Shown here: piece by piece, positions 46,737 through 55,334 of the stretch
Layout: each line of letters starts with the position of its first letter
Position numbering within the stretch: the stretch's first letter is position 1
Origin: Bradyrhizobium sp. B097
GTDB lineage: Bacteria; Pseudomonadota; Alphaproteobacteria; Rhizobiales; Xanthobacteraceae
Direction of reading: 5' to 3'
DNA length: 64,000 nucleotides
Assembly: GCF_038957035.1 (NCBI RefSeq)
Contig: NZ_CP152412.1
Location: 6,382,501 to 6,446,500 of the forward strand
Made by a program: the position numbers and the translations under genes
Notes under the pieces: model-generated
What the model saw: the letters and a program-made list of their open reading frames with translations, nothing else
Told to the model about the DNA's origin: nothing
Database searches by the model: none

Positions 46737-46895
46737 CCTCCCCTGGAGGGGGAGGATCGGTTCGCATGAAATGCGAACCGAGGTGGGGTGAACAGTCTCT
46801 CAATACAGATTCTGCCCGTGTGGAGAGATCACCCCACCCCGGCTCGCATCTCGCTTCGCTCGCTGCGATCCGACCCTCCCCCTCCAGGGGAGGGT
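46737..46895. repeat. Palindromic intergenic repeat (CCTCCCCTGGAGGGGGAGG type)
   Basis: Outer ends CCTCCCCTGGAGG and CCAGGGGAGGGT are complementary, with inner hairpins such as GGTTCGCATGAAATGCGAACC. It separates the convergent membrane-protein and MarR genes and ends 5 bp past the marR stop. Confidence 0.8.
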
Positions 46896-46899
46896 AAGG

Positions 46900-47358
46900 T
46901 CACCGCAGCCTGCCGAGCAGCGCCATCAGGGTCTCGCGCTCCTTGGCGTCGAGCGGGGCCAGCGTCTCCCTGGAAATCACGAGCGCATTCGGCGCAGCCT
47001 TGTCGGCCATCTGCTGACCGGCGCGCGTGAGGCTCACCATCAGCCGGCGACCGTCGTCGGGATCGGGCGAGGTCTCGGTCAGGCCGCGCGCGGTCAGGCG
47101 ATCGATCACGCCCTTGATGGTCGCAACGTCCATCGAGGTCAGCCGCCCGAGCTGGTTCTGCGAGCACGGCCCGACCTCCGACAATTTCGACAGCGCCGCC
47201 CACTGCGTCGGCGTCAGGTTGATGCCGATCTCGCGGGCGAAGATCACGGCGTGGCGCTGCGACACCTGGCGCAGGATGAAGCCGATCTGCTCGTCCAGCA
47301 CATAACCCGGCTTGGCCGCCTTGACGCTTCGCTTCTGTGCAGCACTCCTCGCCATCAT
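46900..47358 (-). CDS. MarR family transcriptional regulator (NicR-like candidate)
   Basis: 152 residues from the tandem ATG codons at 47358/47355, with TGGAG upstream. The winged helix region (about residues 45-110) has LTPTQWAALSKLSEVGPCSQNQLGRLTSMDVATIKGVIDRLTARGLTETSPDPDDGR, with the MarR beta-wing DPDDGRR. It lies 13 bp after the LivF-type ATPase gene and looks like the last gene of the reductase/transport operon. In Pseudomonas and Bordetella the nicotinate genes are repressed by the MarR protein NicR, with 6-hydroxynicotinate as inducer; this gene is the natural candidate to bind the three GTATAC palindromes here. The link is inferred. Confidence 0.9.
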   Translation of the reverse strand: MMARSAAQKRSVKAAKPGYVLDEQIGFILRQVSQRHAVIFAREIGINLTPTQWAALSKLSEVGPCSQNQLGRLTSMDVATIKGVIDRLTARGLTETSPDPDDGRRLMVSLTRAGQQMADKAAPNALVISRETLAPLDAKERETLMALLGRLR

Positions 47359-47371
47359 TTCACTCCACCCT

Positions 47372-48076
47372 TTACAGCGACAGATGCGCGTCGCGGACAT
47401 CCGGCCGCGCATCGAGTTCCGCCATGGTGCCGCCAAAGCAGATCCGGCCGCGCTCGATGATGTAGGCACGATCCGAGATCAGCCGGGCAAAATGCAGGTT
47501 CTGCTCTGACACGACGATGCTGACGCCCTCCTTCTTCATCGCCAGGATCGCATCGACCATCTGCTCGACGATCTTCGGCGACAGCCCTTCAGAGGGCTCG
47601 TCGAGCAGCACCAGCGACGGATTGCCCATCAGCGTGCGCGCGATCGTCAGCATCTGCTGCTCGCCGCCGCTCATGCGCCCGCCGGGACGGCCGCGCATCT
47701 CGCCGAGATTGGGGAACAGCTTGAACAGTTTGTCGCGATCCCATTGCGGCGCGCCTGCCCGCTTGGGCTGGCGGCCGACCTCGAGATTCTCCTCGACGGT
47801 CAGATCGGTGAATATCCGCCGTTCCTCCGGCACATAGCCGAGCCCGCCGCGCACGATCGCATGCGTCGGCAGCTCCGAGACGTCCCTGCCCTCGAACATG
47901 ACGCGGCCGGAGCGGTTCTCGACCAGGCCGACGATGGAACGGAACGTGGTCGACTTGCCGGCGCCGTTGCGGCCGAGCAATGCGACCACTTCGCCCTCAC
48001 CGACCTCGAGCGCGATGTCGAACAGGATATGCGCCGGACCGTAGAAGCTGTTGAGGTCCTTCACCGTGAGCTTCAT
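47372..48076 (-). CDS. Branched-chain-amino-acid-type ABC ATPase, LivF type (nicotinate cluster)
   Basis: 234-residue ATPase. Walker A GRNGAGKST, signature MSGGEQQMLTIARTL, Walker B LVLLDEPSEGLSPKI and SEQNLHFARL. Start at 48076 overlaps the LivG stop (ATGA). Together with LivG, the fused permease and the binding protein at 50945-52159 it forms a second complete importer of this family in the window, distinct from that at 17975-22557. Its position suggests uptake of nicotinate or a related pyridine. Confidence 0.92.
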   Translation of the reverse strand: MKLTVKDLNSFYGPAHILFDIALEVGEGEVVALLGRNGAGKSTTFRSIVGLVENRSGRVMFEGRDVSELPTHAIVRGGLGYVPEERRIFTDLTVEENLEVGRQPKRAGAPQWDRDKLFKLFPNLGEMRGRPGGRMSGGEQQMLTIARTLMGNPSLVLLDEPSEGLSPKIVEQMVDAILAMKKEGVSIVVSEQNLHFARLISDRAYIIERGRICFGGTMAELDARPDVRDAHLSL

Positions 48077-48864
48077 GCCGATGCTCCCTCGCGGTGCCGG
48101 GCGTCGTAGAGAAGGCCCTCGCCGAGATAGATCGCCCGCACCTGGGCATTGCCGCGGACCTCTTCGGGCGAGCCTTCGGCGATCAGGCTGCCGCGGTTGA
48201 GCACCAGGATGCGGTCGGCGTGCTCGAACACCACATCCATGTCGTGCTCGGTGAAGAGAACGCCGATCGACTGTTCGCGCGCGATCCGCGCCGTCAGCCG
48301 CATCAGCTCGACGCGCTCGCGCGGCGCCATGCCGGCGGTCGGCTCGTCCATCAGCAGCAGTTTCGGCTGGTTGGCGAGCGCGATCGCAAGCTCCAGCCGC
48401 TTGACGTCGCCATAGGCGAGCTCGCCGCAGGGCCGCTCCGCATAGGCGCCCATGCCGACCAGATCGAGCAGCCGCCCGGCCTCGTCGCGCGCCTGCCGCG
48501 CGGTCGAGGCCCACAGGTTGAACAATTGCCCGCCATGCGAGACCAGCGCGACCTGCACATTCTCGCGCACCGTCATGGTCGGGAATGTCGCCGCGATCTG
48601 GAAGGTGCGGCCGACGCCCATGCGCCAGATCACGCGCGGCTTCTTGCCGGTGGTCTCCGCGCCCAGCACGCGGATGCGGCCGCTATCGGGAATGTTCTGG
48701 CCGTTGAGCATGTCGAAACAGGTGCTCTTGCCCGCGCCGTTCGGCCCGATCAGCGCCAAAATCTCGCCGGCGCGCAATTCGAACGAGACGCCGCGCACGG
48801 CATGCACGCCGCCATAGGATTTGGTCAGCCCCTCGACCGACAGCAATGTGGGGACCATGCTCAT
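48073..48864 (-). CDS. Branched-chain-amino-acid-type ABC ATPase, LivG type (nicotinate cluster)
   Basis: 263-residue ATPase. Walker A GPNGAGKST, Q-loop region MGVGRTFQIAATFPTMTVRENVQVALVSHGG, Walker B LLLMDEPTAGMAPRERVEL and GVLFTEHDMDVVFEHADRILVL. It overlaps the permease stop by 4 bp and LivF by 4 bp, so the three genes are translationally coupled. Confidence 0.92.
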   Translation of the reverse strand: MSMVPTLLSVEGLTKSYGGVHAVRGVSFELRAGEILALIGPNGAGKSTCFDMLNGQNIPDSGRIRVLGAETTGKKPRVIWRMGVGRTFQIAATFPTMTVRENVQVALVSHGGQLFNLWASTARQARDEAGRLLDLVGMGAYAERPCGELAYGDVKRLELAIALANQPKLLLMDEPTAGMAPRERVELMRLTARIAREQSIGVLFTEHDMDVVFEHADRILVLNRGSLIAEGSPEEVRGNAQVRAIYLGEGLLYDARHREGASA

Positions 48865-50750
48865 TCGGCAGTCTCGATGCGGGAGGTGAGCAAGGGCGAC
48901 GCCGTCGACGACGATTTGCGCCGGCGATGCATCAGCGCTTCCAGCGTGCCGACGATACCCTTGGGGAACGCAACCACGATCAACACGACGAAGCCGCCGA
49001 GCACGAGCTTGGAGAGATCGGTCTGGCTGACCAGCCAGATGTTGAGCGCCTTGTAGACGATGGCCCCGACCACCGCGCCCGACACCGTCTCGACGCCGCC
49101 GAGCAGCACCATGACCAGCGCATCGACCGACAGCGAGATGCCCATATTGTCCGGGAAGACGCTGCCCTTGAGGTAGGCGAACAGCGCGCCGGCAAGGCCG
49201 GCGACCGTGCCCGCGATCACGAAGGCGGTCCACTGGATGCGCTTGCCATTGATGCCGACCGCTTCGCTGCGCAGCGGCGAGTCGCGCGTGGCGCGCAGCG
49301 CGAAGCCGAACGGCGAGAACACGATGATGCGGAGGATCACGACCGCGAGCGCGGCGATGCCGAGCGACAGCCAGTAGAAATGCGACGGGCTCGCCGCCCA
49401 TTTTTCCGGCCAGACCCCGAGAATGCCGTTGTCGCCGCCGGTCACCGATACCCATTGGAACGCGATCGACCAGACGATCTGGGCAAAGGCCAGCGTCAGC
49501 ATCGCGAAATAGACGCCCGAGAGCTGCACCGCGAAGAAGCCGAACACGGCCGCGCCGAGCAGCCCGAGCAGCGGGCCGAGCAGCAGGCAGGCGATCATCG
49601 GCAAGCCGGCCATCTTGGCGAGCAGTGCCACGCCATAGGCGCCAAGGCCGAAATAGGCGGCATGGCCGAACGAGGCGAGCCCGCCGACCGACATCAGGAA
49701 GTGCAGGCTGACCGCGAAGATCACAAAGATCGCGATCTCCGAGCCGACGGTGAGCACGTAATTGCCGGCGACGAACGGCAGCGCAGCGGCGACCACGAGC
49801 GCCGCGATTGCGGCAAGCCGCTCGTTCATCGTCAGCGGCCGCCACGGGTTGACGGTGAGGCCCGGCGTGCGTCGCGCCGGCGCCTCCGGCTTGCCGAACA
49901 GCCCCCACGGACGGACGATCAGCACCACCGCCATCACCAGGAAGACCAGGATGATGGAGATCTTCGGGAAGATCAGGATACCGAAGGCGTTCAGCTCGGA
50001 CACCAGCACTGCCGCGACGAAGGCGCCGATGATGCTGCCGAGGCCGCCGATCACGACCACGACGAAGACCTCGACGATGACGCGCAGATCCATCGCGTGA
50101 TTGACCGCATCGCGCGGAATCTGCAGCGCGCCGCCGAGCGCGGCAAGGAAGACGCCGAGCGCGAACACGCTGGTGAACAGCCATTTCTGATTGACGCCGA
50201 GCGCTGCGACCATGTCGCGGTCCTGCGTCGCCGCGCGCACCAGGACGCCCCAGCGGGTGCGCTGGAACAACAGCCAGAGCACACCGAGCACGACCGGTCC
50301 GAGCACGATCAGGAACAGATCGTAGCTCGGAATGTTCTGGCCGAAGAAATCGATCGCCCCCTTGAAGCCGGGCGCGCGGCGGCCGACCAGATCGTCCGGG
50401 CCCCAGATCAGCACCACGAGATCCTCGACCATCAGCGTCAGGCCGAAGGTGGCGAGCAACTGAAACAGCTCGGGCGAATGATAGATCCGGCGCAGCAGCA
50501 CCATTTCGACCAGCACGCCGATCACGGCAACCGCCAGCGCCGCGACGACGATGCCGCCCCAGAAACCGAACGCGCCGGAAAAGCGCTCGGTCAGCGTGAA
50601 GGCGACGTAGGCGCCGAGCATGTAGAACGCGCCATGCGCGAAATTCACGATTCGCGTCACGCCGAAGATGATCGACAGACCCGAAGCGACCAGGAACAGC
50701 GACGCCGCGCTGGCAAGACCGGTCAGGAACTGGACGACATAGAAGGCCAT
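48861..50750 (-). CDS. Branched-chain-amino-acid-type ABC permease, LivH and LivM fused
   Basis: 629 residues with two permease units in one chain. The N-terminal unit (about 1-290) has LSIIFGVTRIVNFAHGAFYMLGAYVAF, the LivH signature. The C-terminal unit (about 310-610) has LHFLMSVGGLASFGHAAYFGLGAYG, the LivM signature, and ALRATRDSPLRSEAVGIN. In the other operon of this window the same two units are separate genes. The fusion is complete with no internal frameshift. It would form the channel alone with ATPases LivG and LivF. Confidence 0.93.
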   Translation of the reverse strand: MAFYVVQFLTGLASAASLFLVASGLSIIFGVTRIVNFAHGAFYMLGAYVAFTLTERFSGAFGFWGGIVVAALAVAVIGVLVEMVLLRRIYHSPELFQLLATFGLTLMVEDLVVLIWGPDDLVGRRAPGFKGAIDFFGQNIPSYDLFLIVLGPVVLGVLWLLFQRTRWGVLVRAATQDRDMVAALGVNQKWLFTSVFALGVFLAALGGALQIPRDAVNHAMDLRVIVEVFVVVVIGGLGSIIGAFVAAVLVSELNAFGILIFPKISIILVFLVMAVVLIVRPWGLFGKPEAPARRTPGLTVNPWRPLTMNERLAAIAALVVAAALPFVAGNYVLTVGSEIAIFVIFAVSLHFLMSVGGLASFGHAAYFGLGAYGVALLAKMAGLPMIACLLLGPLLGLLGAAVFGFFAVQLSGVYFAMLTLAFAQIVWSIAFQWVSVTGGDNGILGVWPEKWAASPSHFYWLSLGIAALAVVILRIIVFSPFGFALRATRDSPLRSEAVGINGKRIQWTAFVIAGTVAGLAGALFAYLKGSVFPDNMGISLSVDALVMVLLGGVETVSGAVVGAIVYKALNIWLVSQTDLSKLVLGGFVVLIVVAFPKGIVGTLEALMHRRRKSSSTASPLLTSRIETAE

Positions 50751-50807
50751 GGGCGGTCCGCGTTGGAGTAAGCGCGTCGATCGAGGTCGCCGCGTCGGTC
50801 TTGTTCA

Positions 50808-50934
50808 CCTCGCCCCGCTCTTACGGGGAGAGGTCGGATCGCGGAGCGATCCGGGTGAGGGGCTGCCTCCACGAACACGGTTCGCGGAAGGAGCCCCTCA
50901 CCCCGACCCTCTCCCCGCAAGAGCGGGGCGAGGG
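50808..50934. repeat. Palindromic intergenic repeat (CTCGCCCCGCTCTTACGGGGAGAGG type)
   Basis: Ends CTCGCCCCGCTCTTACGGGG and CCCCGCAAGAGCGGGGCGAG are complementary, with internal hairpins (GATCGCGGAGCGATC; GTGAGGGGC/GCCCCTCAC). It lies inside the presumed operon between the binding-protein and permease genes, where it could attenuate or process the transcript. Confidence 0.85.
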
Positions 50935-50944
50935 AGAAGAAGCC

Positions 50945-52159
50945 TCAATCCTTCGGCCGCAGCTTCTCGATTTCGGTATCGCTGGGCAGATAGTCCGCGC
51001 CCTTGCGATACGCCGTGTCCACCATGATGCCCTTGCCGTCCTTCAGCGCGGTCTTGCCGGTGAAGGCGCCGAGCGTCGACTGGTGATCGATCTTGCGGAA
51101 GGTGATCTCGCCGAACGGCGACGGCACCGAGATGCCTTCGGCCGCCGCGATCAGCTTCTCCGGATCGCTTGAGCCGGCCTTCGCGAGGATCGCCGCCGCC
51201 GCCTTGATGGTCTGGTAGCCGACGATCGAGCCGAGCCGCGGATAATCGTTGTACTTGGCCTGGTAGGCCTTCAGGAACGCGTCATGCTCCGGCGTCTTGA
51301 TCGAATACCAGGGATAGCCGGTGACGATCCAACCCTCGGGGGTCTCGTCCTTCAGCGGATCGAGATATTCCGGCTCGCCGGTCAGGAAGCTCACCACCGT
51401 GCGGCCCTTGAACAGGCCGCGGGTGTTGCCCTCGCGCACGAGCTTGACGAGGTCGGCACCGAAGGTGACGTTCAGGATCGCCTCGGGGTTCGCGGCGGCA
51501 GTCGCCTGCACCACCGGGCCCGCGTCGATCTTGCCCTGCGGCGGCCACTGCTCGTCGACCCACTGGATATCAGGCCGCTTCTCCGACATCAGCTTCTTGA
51601 ACACCGCGACCGCCGACTGGCCGTATTCATAGTTCGGCGCGATCGTCGCCCAGCGTTTTGCGGGAAGCTTCGCCGCTTCCTCCACCAACATCGCCGCCTG
51701 CATGTAGTTGGAGGGACGCAGGCGGAACGTGTAGCGGTTGCCCTTCGACCAGGTGATGGCATCCGTCAAAGGCTCTGCCGCCAGGAAAAACACCTTCTTC
51801 TGGTTGGCAAAGTCGCTGACGGCGAGGCCGATATTGGAGAGGAAGGTGCCAGTGAGCATCGCGACGTTTTCGCTCGACACCAGTTCGTTGGCAGCGGTCT
51901 GCGCATCCGCCGGCTTGCCGCCGTCATCCTTGGAAATGACGACGAGCTTCTTGCCGTTGATGCCGCCGGCTGCATTGATCTCTTCCACCGCGAGCTGCCA
52001 GCCCTTGCGATAGGGCTCGGTGAACGCCGGCAGCAAGGAGTAAGAGTTGATCTCGCCGATCTTGATTTCGCTCTGCGCCAGCGCGTGTGTCGTCATGGCG
52101 CTCGTTGCCATGGTCGCGACCGCGATCGCCAGTCCCGCCCCTACGAAATAACCACGCAT
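50945..52159 (-). CDS. Branched-chain-amino-acid-type ABC substrate-binding protein (nicotinate cluster)
   Basis: 404-residue periplasmic protein with signal peptide (AGLAIAVATMATSAMTTHALAQ) and mature start EIKIGEINSYSLLPAFTEPYRKGWQLAVEEINAAGGINGKKLVVISKDDGG, diagnostic of the LivK/aromatic-acid-binding family. The segment RWATIAPNYEYGQSAVAVFKKL is the type I hinge region. It lies 28 bp after the PF06684-type gene and upstream of the cognate permease. By position it probably binds nicotinate or a related pyridine carboxylate; the sequence alone does not fix the ligand. Confidence 0.9.
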   Translation of the reverse strand: MRGYFVGAGLAIAVATMATSAMTTHALAQSEIKIGEINSYSLLPAFTEPYRKGWQLAVEEINAAGGINGKKLVVISKDDGGKPADAQTAANELVSSENVAMLTGTFLSNIGLAVSDFANQKKVFFLAAEPLTDAITWSKGNRYTFRLRPSNYMQAAMLVEEAAKLPAKRWATIAPNYEYGQSAVAVFKKLMSEKRPDIQWVDEQWPPQGKIDAGPVVQATAAANPEAILNVTFGADLVKLVREGNTRGLFKGRTVVSFLTGEPEYLDPLKDETPEGWIVTGYPWYSIKTPEHDAFLKAYQAKYNDYPRLGSIVGYQTIKAAAAILAKAGSSDPEKLIAAAEGISVPSPFGEITFRKIDHQSTLGAFTGKTALKDGKGIMVDTAYRKGADYLPSDTEIEKLRPKD

Positions 52160-52187
52160 CCCGTCCTCCAGTTTTTCCTCAAAGAGA

Positions 52188-52772
52188 TTATCGCAATCCG
52201 TCTTCGCCCTTGACCTCGTCGACCGTCAGCCCGCCAACACGCGGCAACGGCCGCCCGCTGTCGGTGACCGCTACCGCGACCATGATCTCGTTGGCCCGCG
52301 GCGCGTCGTTGATCTGCACCTCCATGCCGTCGAAATGGCTGCGCACGAAGGCGGCGTCCTTGTGCCCGAGCGGAATATCCAGCGTGGTGCCGGGACCCGA
52401 GCGCTTCTTCGACGACGGGATCAGCGCCGCGCCTTTGGAAAGCACCTTGCGCACCGGCGCGCCCATCTTCGGATGCAAGATCGCGGCCGCGTGCTCCAGC
52501 TCGCCATTTTCGCCGACGGCAGCCGCCTTGCCGTAACTGTGCGCCTTGGCGCCGTCGATACCGAGCGCGGCGACTGCCCGCTTCGAGAGCAATTCGCCGA
52601 GTTCCTCGCCAATCGCGATCAGCGGCGACAGATCCTCGACATAGCGGCCGGCAAAGGGATTTTCGATCACCGCGATCGCGGCGGCGCGCCGGGTCGGCGG
52701 TGCGATGGTCTTGCCCATCTCCAGATGGGTCTCCTCGACCACGGTGACGATCTTGCGAATGACGGCGCTCAT
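52188..52772 (-). CDS. PF06684-type ('amino acid synthesis') protein of unknown function
   Basis: 194 residues, cytoplasmic. It matches my memory of the small DUF1185/PF06684 family, which has a known crystal structure but no proven reaction. Conserved stretches are RKIVTVVEETHLEMGKTIAPPTRRAAAIAVIENPFAGRYVEDL, GKAAAVGENGELEHAAAILHPKMGAPVRK, and GPGTTLDIPLGHKDAAFVRSHFDGMEVQINDAPRANEIMVAVAVTDSGRPLPRVGGL. It sits between the ApbE-like gene (16 bp gap) and the transporter binding protein, inside the operon of the 6-hydroxynicotinate reductase. It may act on an intermediate after ring opening; this is context only. Confidence 0.8.
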   Translation of the reverse strand: MSAVIRKIVTVVEETHLEMGKTIAPPTRRAAAIAVIENPFAGRYVEDLSPLIAIGEELGELLSKRAVAALGIDGAKAHSYGKAAAVGENGELEHAAAILHPKMGAPVRKVLSKGAALIPSSKKRSGPGTTLDIPLGHKDAAFVRSHFDGMEVQINDAPRANEIMVAVAVTDSGRPLPRVGGLTVDEVKGEDGLR

Positions 52773-52788
52773 CTTGCCTCGCTCCCGG

Positions 52789-53697
52789 TCATGCCTGCAG
52801 CATGTTGTCTATCGTTCGTCCCTGAAACGTGTGCGACGCCGGCGTCCCGTTCCCAGTTGCACCGACAAGCCGCGTTTCGCCCAGTAGACGCAATGCCGCG
52901 CCTTCGATCAATCCCGACGTCAGGAGGTCGCGCGCCCGCGCCGTCCCCGCCTCCAGCGCCCGCTCGATCTCATATTCCGCCAGCGGCCCGATATCGCGCG
53001 TCACCAGCCGTGCCCCAAGATCGCTGTCGGGCTGCAGTTCGCTCGCCGGAACGCGCAGGATCGCGGGATGGTCGGGCAGATCGACCGCGTTGGCGATCAC
53101 GGTCGCCGCGGCATCCGCCTGCGACGCCGTCCGCGCCAGCACGGTGACGGCATCGGCAATCCCGAGCGAGAAGCTGCGGCCATGACGGCCGCTGGTCGCG
53201 ATGCCGCGGACCGGCATGTCGCTATCGACGGTCATGGTGCGCATCACGCCACGGCTGTCCGGCCGGTCCATCAGGCCGACGGTGAACTGTTCGCCATCGC
53301 CGAGATACAGCGCGATGTCGCCGCCATTGTTGACATAGGCGCGGTCGAGCGCTGCCGCCTGCAGCATCGCGCCGAGGATCTCCTCGGCGACCGAGCCCGC
53401 GACCGCCGCCATCGGCGTGATGAAACCGTCGGCGGCAAACGGCGCGACCGCCGCATGCATGCGCCGCGCGACCACGCCCTTCAGCGAGCAATGATCGGGA
53501 TCGGCCGCGCTGCGCAACCCTGCAAGTTCCGCGCAGAGCTCGTCGAGCAAACCGGTGAAGCGCTCCGCCGCCGCCCGATAGGCGGCACTCACGTCCTCGT
53601 CCCTGCCTGTGGTCTCGATGACCAGATCAATCGGGCCGTCCTGCAAATGCAGCCGCTTGCCGTCAGGAAGAAGCGCAATTTGCGGAAGCCGCCTCAT
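52789..53697 (-). CDS. UPF0280 family protein, ApbE-like superfamily; candidate flavin transferase
   Basis: 302 residues. It carries ApbE-type signatures in order: NNGGDIALY (residues 123-131), GIATSG (165-170), ADAVTVLART (181-190) and ASQADAAATV (191-200). In ApbE these segments bind FAD and the metal used to transfer FMN covalently to a threonine or serine of a target protein. UPF0280 itself has no established function that I know of. It starts within the last 4 bp of the reductase gene (ATGA), so its synthesis is coupled to that protein. The E. barkeri 6-hydroxynicotinate reductase holds covalently bound flavin, which makes this gene a plausible maturation factor. No signal peptide is seen, unlike most ApbE proteins. 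Confidence 0.85.
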   Translation of the reverse strand: MRRLPQIALLPDGKRLHLQDGPIDLVIETTGRDEDVSAAYRAAAERFTGLLDELCAELAGLRSAADPDHCSLKGVVARRMHAAVAPFAADGFITPMAAVAGSVAEEILGAMLQAAALDRAYVNNGGDIALYLGDGEQFTVGLMDRPDSRGVMRTMTVDSDMPVRGIATSGRHGRSFSLGIADAVTVLARTASQADAAATVIANAVDLPDHPAILRVPASELQPDSDLGARLVTRDIGPLAEYEIERALEAGTARARDLLTSGLIEGAALRLLGETRLVGATGNGTPASHTFQGRTIDNMLQA

Positions 53698-55142
53698 GCG
53701 CGCCGCCCGGGAAGATGAGGCATCGGCCGGACTTCGGCGCTGTCACGCAGCGACGACAGCGGCCGGACAAAATCCATATGGCCGCCGAGCGCCGCATAAT
53801 CCGACAGCCGCATCGTGAATTCGATCGGCGCCACCAGCGCCGGGGTCGGCACATAGCCGAAGGCGCCGGCCGGCATCTGCGTGACATCGACCATGAAAGT
53901 GATGCCGCCGCCGGGCCAGACATAGACCGGCGCGCCGCCGCTGGTCACCCGCGTCAGCGCGTCCTTCACCGAGCGGGTCAGCCGCACCGGATTGTCAGTG
54001 ACGCCGGCGCGCAGCGATCCGCCCGCGCCGCCCATGAACAGCACGGTGCACAGCGCCGGCTCGCAATTCTCCTGGATGCGCTCGACCGAGAATTTGAGGT
54101 CCGCCGGCATCTCGGTCTCCACCGGCTTCAGCGCCTCGTCGAGCACGTAGTAGGACGCATGCTCGCCGGTGGTCGAGACCATCAGCATGGTGAGCCCCGG
54201 CCGCGCTTCCTTCGCATTGAAGGGACCCAGGATCGACAGCGGATCGGAGATGTTGGTGCCGCCCCATCCCGTGCCGGGATCGGCGACCTGGAAGTAACGG
54301 CCCGGCGTCGAGCGGCGCCCCTTCATCTTGATGCCGGTGTCGGCGATGTCGAGCAGCTTGCCGGCCTGGTGCTCGCTGAGCACCCCGGTGATGTGGTCGT
54401 CGACCACAACGACCTCATCGACCTTGCCGTGCCACTGCTTGGCGAACATGCCGATGGTCGCCGAGCCGCAGCCGACCCGCATCCGCTCTTCCGCCATGCC
54501 ATTGACGATCGGCGGCTTGCCCGCCTGCACCACCACGGTGGCGCCGCCATCAATGGTCAGCTCCACTGCCTTGCAGTTGGAAAGATCCATCAGCGTGTCG
54601 CAGGTGACGCGGCCCTCCTTCTTGGAGCCGCCGGTCAGATGATGCACGCCGCCGAGCGAGAGCATCTGCGAGCCATATTCGCTGGTCGTGACATGACCAA
54701 CCGCCTCGCCATCGGCGCGGACAACAGCGGTTTCCGGACCGAGATAGCGATCGGTGTCGATCTTCAGCTTGACGCCGCAATAGGAGAAAATGCCCTCGGT
54801 CACCACGGTGACCATGTCGACGCCGTCGACCTCCGACGACACGATGAAGGGCGCCGGCTTGTAATCCGGATAGGTGGTTCCGGCGCCGATCGCGGTGACG
54901 AACAGATCGGGCTGGCGGACGATCTTGCCGTCCCAGTCGCCGCTCGCCTGGAACGGCACCAGCTTGCCGCCGTGCGAAACCGTGCGCTCCAGCACGACAT
55001 GCGGATCGACCCGCACCAGCGTGCCATCGTGATTGGCATAACGGTCACACGCGCCGGCCGCGCCCGGCTTGATGTAACACATCACCGGACAGGCATCGCA
55101 GCGGATCTTGTCGCCGGCGGCGACGGTCATTGTGTCAGCCAT
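53694..55142 (-). CDS. hnr: 6-hydroxynicotinate reductase homologue
   Basis: 482 residues from the ATG at 55142 (a TTG at 55151 is possible). In E. barkeri this enzyme reduces 6-hydroxynicotinate to 6-oxo-1,4,5,6-tetrahydronicotinate with reduced ferredoxin. The N-terminus has C15, C18, C22 and C32 in RCDACPVMCYIKPGAAGACDR, an iron-sulfur site. Other features are FIVSSEVDGVDMVTVVTEG, LIDSTDRYLGPE-like (KLKIDTDRYLGPETAV), HHLTGGSKKEGRVTCDTLMDLSN, GCGSATIGMF and DPGTGWGGTNISDPLSI. Assignment rests on recalled annotation of this family in rhizobia and on the linked enamidase and nicotinate hydroxylase genes. It heads an operon with the ApbE-like gene, PF06684-type gene, transporter and marR, with an operator-bearing promoter upstream. 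Confidence 0.82.
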   Translation of the reverse strand: MADTMTVAAGDKIRCDACPVMCYIKPGAAGACDRYANHDGTLVRVDPHVVLERTVSHGGKLVPFQASGDWDGKIVRQPDLFVTAIGAGTTYPDYKPAPFIVSSEVDGVDMVTVVTEGIFSYCGVKLKIDTDRYLGPETAVVRADGEAVGHVTTSEYGSQMLSLGGVHHLTGGSKKEGRVTCDTLMDLSNCKAVELTIDGGATVVVQAGKPPIVNGMAEERMRVGCGSATIGMFAKQWHGKVDEVVVVDDHITGVLSEHQAGKLLDIADTGIKMKGRRSTPGRYFQVADPGTGWGGTNISDPLSILGPFNAKEARPGLTMLMVSTTGEHASYYVLDEALKPVETEMPADLKFSVERIQENCEPALCTVLFMGGAGGSLRAGVTDNPVRLTRSVKDALTRVTSGGAPVYVWPGGGITFMVDVTQMPAGAFGYVPTPALVAPIEFTMRLSDYAALGGHMDFVRPLSSLRDSAEVRPMPHLPGRRA

Positions 55143-55207
55143 CGTGACCAAGCCTGGACTTGTGGTGGCGGTCGATCATACTGCACTTCCGCCTCCCGCC
55201 TATATCG

Positions 55208-55219
55208 TTCGTATACGAA
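55208..55219 (-). promoter_or_regulatory. Nicotinate-regulon operator 2 at the reductase operon promoter
   Basis: Perfect 12-bp palindrome TTCGTATACGAA, extended by partly matching flanks. On the minus strand TTGACA (55250-55245), a 17-bp spacer and CAGGAT (55227-55222) form a promoter whose start point would fall inside this palindrome, about 65 bp before the reductase ATG. The flank GATCATTCGTATAC on the minus strand is identical to a 14-mer in operator 1. Confidence 0.75.
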
Positions 55220-55334
55220 TGATCCTGCGCGCGAGCCCCGGACCTGTCAAGCGGCCTTTGCAATCAAACGCTGCCATTCGCTTGCGCACCCTGTTCATAA
55301 AGCGTGCACTCGCTGCAGCGCGGCATGCCGCCGC

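Noticed and set aside
48846..50771. A 641-codon plus-strand open frame opposite the fused permease
   Set aside because: Low-complexity Arg/Asp/His/Gln-rich translation, a typical antisense shadow of a membrane-protein gene in high GC.
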